Origin: Nitrospira sp.
GTDB lineage: Bacteria > Nitrospirota > Nitrospiria > Nitrospirales > Nitrospiraceae
Direction: 5' to 3'
Assembly (NCBI GenBank): GCA_020216985.1
Contig: JAIWOH010000009.1
Location: 1-10,000 of the forward strand
DNA: 10,000 nt
The translations under genes and the position numbers were made by a program. The notes beneath the pieces are model-generated. The model did no database searches, had not been told where the DNA came from, and was given only the letters and a program-made list of their open reading frames with translations. Below, in pieces: positions 6,918 through 10,000 of the stretch (within the stretch, counting starts at the first letter, position 1; each line of letters starts with the position of its first letter).

Positions 6918-6948
6918 CGGTGGTGAAGCCGCCTCGTCTTCACCACCG
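6918..6948. terminator. Perfect hairpin at the phoR/fabH convergence
   Basis: CGGTGGTGAAG (6918-6928) and CTTCACCACCG (6938-6948) form an 11-base perfect stem with a 9-base loop. It lies 34 bases past the phoR stop and contains the last codons and stop of fabH (6940-6942) in one arm. Its position between two converging genes suggests a bidirectional transcription end. No T-run follows on either strand, so termination would have to be Rho-assisted, or the structure may only protect the 3' ends. Confidence 0.5.
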
Positions 6949-7932
6949 TATCAGTCCGGTCGCCCACGTCAGACCTCCGCCAAAGCTGCCCAACAACACC
7001 ACATCCCCGCCGGCGATTCGCCCACCGCGCACTGCGTCATCCAACGCAATGGGCAGCGACGCGGACGAGGTGTTGCCGTACCGTTCGATGACCGATGACA
7101 GCCTGTCAGGAACGATCTCCAGTCGATCCGCCACGTGGCTCAAGATACGGCCGTTTGCCTGATGGAGCACCACCTGTTTGAGATCGTCTCGATCGACTCC
7201 GTTTTCCTTCAAGATCTCCCGCACAGCCTGTTCGAGCTGGCGAACGGCGACCCGATAAAGCGCGGCGCCGTTCATGCGAATCGTGTGCGCCCGCCTCTCC
7301 AACTCGTCCGATGAAATCGGAGTCCTTGACCCGCCCGCCGCAACGCGAATCATGTCATGCCGCGATCCGTCCGCATGGATCCTGATCCCCAGAATTCTGC
7401 TTTCTTCAGGACTCCGATCCTCCTCGCCGCGCAACACGACGGCCCCCGCCCCGTCCCCGAACACCATCGCGGTGGCTCGATCGTTGGGATCGACGTACCG
7501 AGATTTGACCTCCGACGCCGCCACAAGACAGGTCTTCACCTGACCGCTCTCAATCAACGCCCGCCCCATCGAAAGTCCGTAGAGAAAACCGGAGCATGAA
7601 GCGGACACGTCAAACGCTCCGATTCGCTTGCACCCAAGCCCTCGTTGAACCATGCAGGCGGTCGAAGGAAACACCATGTCCGGCGACGTCGTCGAAAGAA
7701 TGATCGCCTCCAGGTCCGACGCCTCACATCCGGCGGCGGCGAGCGCACGACGCGCCGCTTCAATCGCCATGTCGGAAGACGCTTCGTGCGGAGCCGCCCA
7801 CCGACGCTCCCGGATGCCGGTCAGCCGATGGATGTGTGCCGGATCGACCCTCAGCAAGGGAGCGATCTCCTCGTTGCTCACGACACGGTCGGGTAGATAG
7901 CTCCCCGTTCCAACGAGCCTCGTTCGAATCAT
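6940..7932 (-). CDS. fabH: 3-oxoacyl-ACP synthase III (FabH)
   Basis: This 330-residue protein has the length and motifs of FabH, which condenses an acyl-CoA (usually acetyl-CoA) with malonyl-ACP to start fatty-acid synthesis. The catalytic triad is visible: C113 (DVSASCSGFLYGL), H257 (VVLHQANGRI) and N287 (RYGNTSSASLP). The N-terminus (GTGSYLPDRVVSNEE), TGIRERRWA, TSPDMVFPSTAC and the C-terminal GSFGGGLTWAT are all typical. The gene is alone, with none of the plsX, fabD, fabG or acpP neighbours of the usual cluster. It may be the sole fabH moved elsewhere, or a second copy with a special primer preference; the sequence cannot decide. AGGA lies about 4 bases before the ATG at 7932, behind a strong promoter. 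It converges with phoR at a shared hairpin. Confidence 0.95.
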   Translation of the reverse strand: MIRTRLVGTGSYLPDRVVSNEEIAPLLRVDPAHIHRLTGIRERRWAAPHEASSDMAIEAARRALAAAGCEASDLEAIILSTTSPDMVFPSTACMVQRGLGCKRIGAFDVSASCSGFLYGLSMGRALIESGQVKTCLVAASEVKSRYVDPNDRATAMVFGDGAGAVVLRGEEDRSPEESRILGIRIHADGSRHDMIRVAAGGSRTPISSDELERRAHTIRMNGAALYRVAVRQLEQAVREILKENGVDRDDLKQVVLHQANGRILSHVADRLEIVPDRLSSVIERYGNTSSASLPIALDDAVRGGRIAGGDVVLLGSFGGGLTWATGLIRW

Positions 7933-7986
7933 CGAATCCTACCGGTTGGTTCCGAAAGGCAACGGCCCTGGCTTCAAGAGGAAGGG

Positions 7987-8015
7987 ATTATAGGGAGCAA
8001 TGGAAGACCGGTCAA
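7987..8015 (-). promoter_or_regulatory. Near-consensus sigma-70 promoter of fabH
   Basis: On the minus strand TTGACC (8015-8010) and a perfect TATAAT (7992-7987) are exactly 17 bases apart. Transcription would start near 7980, giving a leader of about 48 bases before the fabH ATG at 7932. This is the best promoter in the window and suggests strong, constitutive expression. I see no obvious operator dyad over it. Confidence 0.75.
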
Positions 8016-8101
8016 TCAAACAAACCCCTCCCGTGAACTCCCCCGTCAACCGTCCCGCATCAAACCATCAAACCCAATCACCCCGCAAACCATCCCGCAT
8101 C

Positions 8102-8131
8102 TTGCCGACGAATGTTTCCGATCCGTATTGC
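8102..8131 (+). promoter_or_regulatory. Weak candidate promoter of bamD
   Basis: TTGCCG (8102-8107, 4/6) and TATTGC (8126-8131, 3/6) are 18 bases apart, about 35 bases before the bamD start at 8166. The match is poor and could be chance. It is listed because bamD is divergent from fabH and must have its own promoter in 7933-8165. Confidence 0.2.
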
Positions 8132-8165
8132 ATTCCGATGCCCTTCCTTGCTATGAACAGTCACC

Positions 8166-9107
8166 ATGGGTCGCCTATCTCGAACTCCATACGTGCAGCC
8201 AGGGGCGAAGCCTCTTCTTCTTACAAGAATGGGTTTGCTGGTGGCCGGATTGACCTTGCTTGCGGCCTGCGCCAACGGTCCCAAAGACATACGGGACCTC
8301 GTCAAAAATCCCATCTCCGGCACCGACGAACAGATCTTCATCGAAGACAGCACGGAGCGGTACTATCACCCCAACGTCATCATGAAACGCGGGGAAGCCT
8401 TCTTCGAAAAGGAGGAATATGCCGAAGCGTTGACCGAATACAATCGCTTCCTCGAATTTTATAGGACACACGTTCTCGCTCCATACGCCGCCTTTCGAGT
8501 CGGGGAGGTCTACATGAAGATGGCCAAAACGGTCGATCGAGACCCGGAACCGATGCAGAAGGCGATCGTGGCGTTCGAGCGCGTCCGAAAAGAGTATCCA
8601 GGAAGCCGCTACGACGCGCTTTCTCTGGAAAAACTCGATGAGTGTCACAACTGGCTTGGGGAGATGCACTTATTTGTAGGCCGGTTTTACTACCGGCGGG
8701 GTTCCTATTTGGCCGCCGCTCATCGCTTTGAACAGATCATCAAGTTCTACCCGGACAGGCCCGTCGCTCCCGATGCCTTGTACTTGCTCGCCAGCAGTTA
8801 TCATGAAATGGGAGCCGACGATTGGGCGCGGGAACGCCTTCGTCTTTTGGCTGAAAAATACCCGGACAGCGCGGCGGCAAACCAAGGCAAGAGCTTGTTA
8901 GCAAAACTCAAAGACACGTCCGCCGCTCCACCTTACGCCGGCATTTCCGATCCAGATCCCGAAGGGAAGTCCGGTTCAAACACTGCGGCAAGCCTCTCCT
9001 CCATTCCGGACATGCTGTCCGCTTCACGACTCCCGTCGTTCGGCAGCCAATCCTCCAATGCGCTCAACCAGACCTTTACCACCTGCCGCCTCGGAGCCTG
9101 GTGCTGA
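8166..9107 (+). CDS. bamD: Outer-membrane assembly lipoprotein BamD
   Basis: This 313-residue lipoprotein has an N-terminal signal with basic residues, a hydrophobic core and the lipobox LAAC, giving a lipidated C35. The mature part is built of TPR-like helical pairs: GEAFFEKEEYAEALTEYNRF (76-95), AAFRVGEVYMKMA, IVAFERVRKEYP, and VGRFYYRRGSYLAAAHRFEQ (171-190) running into IIKFYPD, the last typical of BamD. Known role: anchored in the inner leaflet of the outer membrane, it works with BamA to insert beta-barrel proteins. The region after about residue 250 is a low-complexity Pro/Ser/Ala/Gly tail longer than in E. coli BamD (245 residues). Its last residues (TTCRLGAWC) look unlike the rest. 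The start is uncertain because no clear ribosome site precedes 8166. The in-frame ATG at 8229 would leave too short a signal without positive charges, so 8166 is preferred. Confidence 0.9.
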   Translation: MGRLSRTPYVQPGAKPLLLTRMGLLVAGLTLLAACANGPKDIRDLVKNPISGTDEQIFIEDSTERYYHPNVIMKRGEAFFEKEEYAEALTEYNRFLEFYRTHVLAPYAAFRVGEVYMKMAKTVDRDPEPMQKAIVAFERVRKEYPGSRYDALSLEKLDECHNWLGEMHLFVGRFYYRRGSYLAAAHRFEQIIKFYPDRPVAPDALYLLASSYHEMGADDWARERLRLLAEKYPDSAAANQGKSLLAKLKDTSAAPPYAGISDPDPEGKSGSNTAASLSSIPDMLSASRLPSFGSQSSNALNQTFTTCRLGAWC

Positions 9108-9271
9108 CTGCTCACATTCCAGTTCCTCCAATTCTCAAGCTCAACGTGCGCCGCGATGGTGCCGGGCACATACATTCTGATTCGGAGGCGTCGCAACCTA
9201 ATTAGCAAGCTTGACGAAGCGGTGACACACCAAGTGGCTGGGAATGCACGGGGGAAGAGTACGGTATTCCT

Positions 9272-10000
9272 CTATTGGCCGACATACCAGCCGATTCCAT
9301 ACCGTTCGAGAAAACTTGTCACCATGGTGAGGGAATTGGCGTAAATCAGAACGCCGACGACGATCAGCAGGATGCCGCTCACCGTCGAGACGCCCCACAG
9401 GTAGGCCCGCACCTCCTTGAAATAGGCTAAAAATCGATCGACGCCCAAAGCGGTGAGAAACAGCGGCAAGCCGAGCCCCAGAGAATAGCAAGTCAAGAGC
9501 ACGATCCCGCTCACAAGTGAATCGCTGGTGCTCGCGTACAGAAGAATCGATCCTAAAACCGGGCCTACACACGGAGTCCACCCAGCGGCAAAGGCCACGC
9601 CCACCAAAAACGACCCCGCGTAGCCGGCCGGGCGACTGCGAAACTGATAGCGGTGCTCCGTTTTTAAGAAATTCAGGTTGAGGATGCCGAGCAGATAGAG
9701 CCCGAAAATCACGATCAGAACCCCGCCAATCCGGCGGATGTAGTCCTGATAAGAGATGAGGACCTGCCCCAAAAAGCTGGCCGACGCGCCGAACGCAATG
9801 AAGACCGCCGAGAATCCGGCGATGAACGACAACGAATTCAGCACGATCGACTTCTTGAATTTCTCTCGTGCCGACACGTCCACCAGTTGTTCGACCGACA
9901 ACCCTGTGATGTAGGATATATAGGACGGGACCAATGGAAGCACGCAAGGAGACACAAACGACAACAGCCCGGCGGAGAACGCGGCTAGAAAGGAAATCTG
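9272..10000 (-). CDS. ccdA: Cytochrome c biogenesis / thiol-disulfide transport protein CcdA (start outside window)
   Basis: The frame is open at the right edge and ends at TAG 9272-9274, so 242 residues are visible and only a few N-terminal ones should be missing. It is a multi-span membrane protein with about six hydrophobic segments. The two hallmark cysteine motifs are FVSPCVLPLVPSYISYITG (C19 of the visible part) and GWTPCVGPVLGSIL (C144). These cysteines pass electrons from cytoplasmic thioredoxin across the inner membrane to periplasmic thioredoxin-like partners, in cytochrome c maturation or disulfide reduction. There is no fused thioredoxin domain, so it is the short CcdA form rather than full DsbD. 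A TTG at 9962-9964 could be misread as the start, but the sequence upstream of it (FLAAFSAGLL) is the continuing first helix, so the true start lies beyond the window. It converges with bamD across 164 bases with no clear terminator. Confidence 0.93.
   Translation of the reverse strand, partial: QISFLAAFSAGLLSFVSPCVLPLVPSYISYITGLSVEQLVDVSAREKFKKSIVLNSLSFIAGFSAVFIAFGASASFLGQVLISYQDYIRRIGGVLIVIFGLYLLGILNLNFLKTEHRYQFRSRPAGYAGSFLVGVAFAAGWTPCVGPVLGSILLYASTSDSLVSGIVLLTCYSLGLGLPLFLTALGVDRFLAYFKEVRAYLWGVSTVSGILLIVVGVLIYANSLTMVTSFLERYGIGWYVGQ

Noticed and set aside
8018..8101. CRISPR-like array suggested by repeated short words
   Set aside because: The words are only 8-9 bases, occur twice and have no regular repeat-spacer pattern; no cas gene is nearby.
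8000..8464. Plus-strand 154-codon frame running into bamD
   Set aside because: It overlaps bamD in another frame, and its N-terminal half comes from the C/A-rich spacer; BamD has a lipobox and TPR-like repeats.
9261..9305. ACGGTAT/ATACCGT inverted repeat at the ccdA 3' end
   Set aside because: Seven-base arms are 31 bases apart, mostly within coding sequence, with no T-run; too weak to call a terminator.
9198..9947. Minus-strand 249-codon frame over ccdA
   Set aside because: A frame shadow of ccdA; it is Arg/Gly-rich and not membrane-like, while the ccdA frame has both hallmark cysteine motifs.

Overview
The window looks like ordinary chromosomal DNA from a Gram-negative, outer-membrane bacterium of moderately high GC. 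The outer membrane is shown by a BamD-type lipoprotein, and the MEP isoprenoid route by IspH. The gene set, and my recollection of how these proteins look in that group, suggest the phylum Nitrospirota (Nitrospira-like). That is an inference from memory, not a search. I see no mobile element, tRNA, rRNA or CRISPR array.

Layout. On the minus strand, reading from about 3540 down to 1, lie a secreted protein with a fibronectin-III-like domain and three BACON-like beta-sandwich repeats (3537-2308), ispH (2070-1102) and the N-terminal quarter of smc (918-1, cut by the window edge). A 705-base non-coding stretch (3538-4242) separates this block from a plus-strand two-component pair of the PhoB/PhoR type (4243-6883). 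Next, fabH on the minus strand (7932-6940) converges on phoR and diverges from bamD (8166-9107, plus). Last, ccdA (minus, entering from the right edge and ending at 9272) converges on bamD.

How the genes relate. Most are single-gene housekeeping units rather than one pathway: chromosome organisation (smc), isoprenoid precursors (ispH), start of fatty-acid synthesis (fabH), outer-membrane protein assembly (bamD) and thiol/cytochrome c biogenesis (ccdA). Only phoB-phoR form a clear operon. The best regulatory sites are a near-consensus sigma-70 promoter for fabH (7987-8015) and a plausible promoter for ispH (2136-2165) overlapped by a perfect 7-base dyad.

The most interesting point is the phoB-phoR junction. 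A 25 or 26 codon reading frame fills the gap exactly: its start overlaps the phoB stop, its own stop overlaps the phoR start, and it has the good ribosome binding site that phoR lacks. It contains a run of six C, and one added C would fuse it to phoR. It is therefore either a translational-coupling leader, a slippage switch, or a sequencing/real indel that hides a longer PhoR. I see no convincing new multi-gene system in this window.
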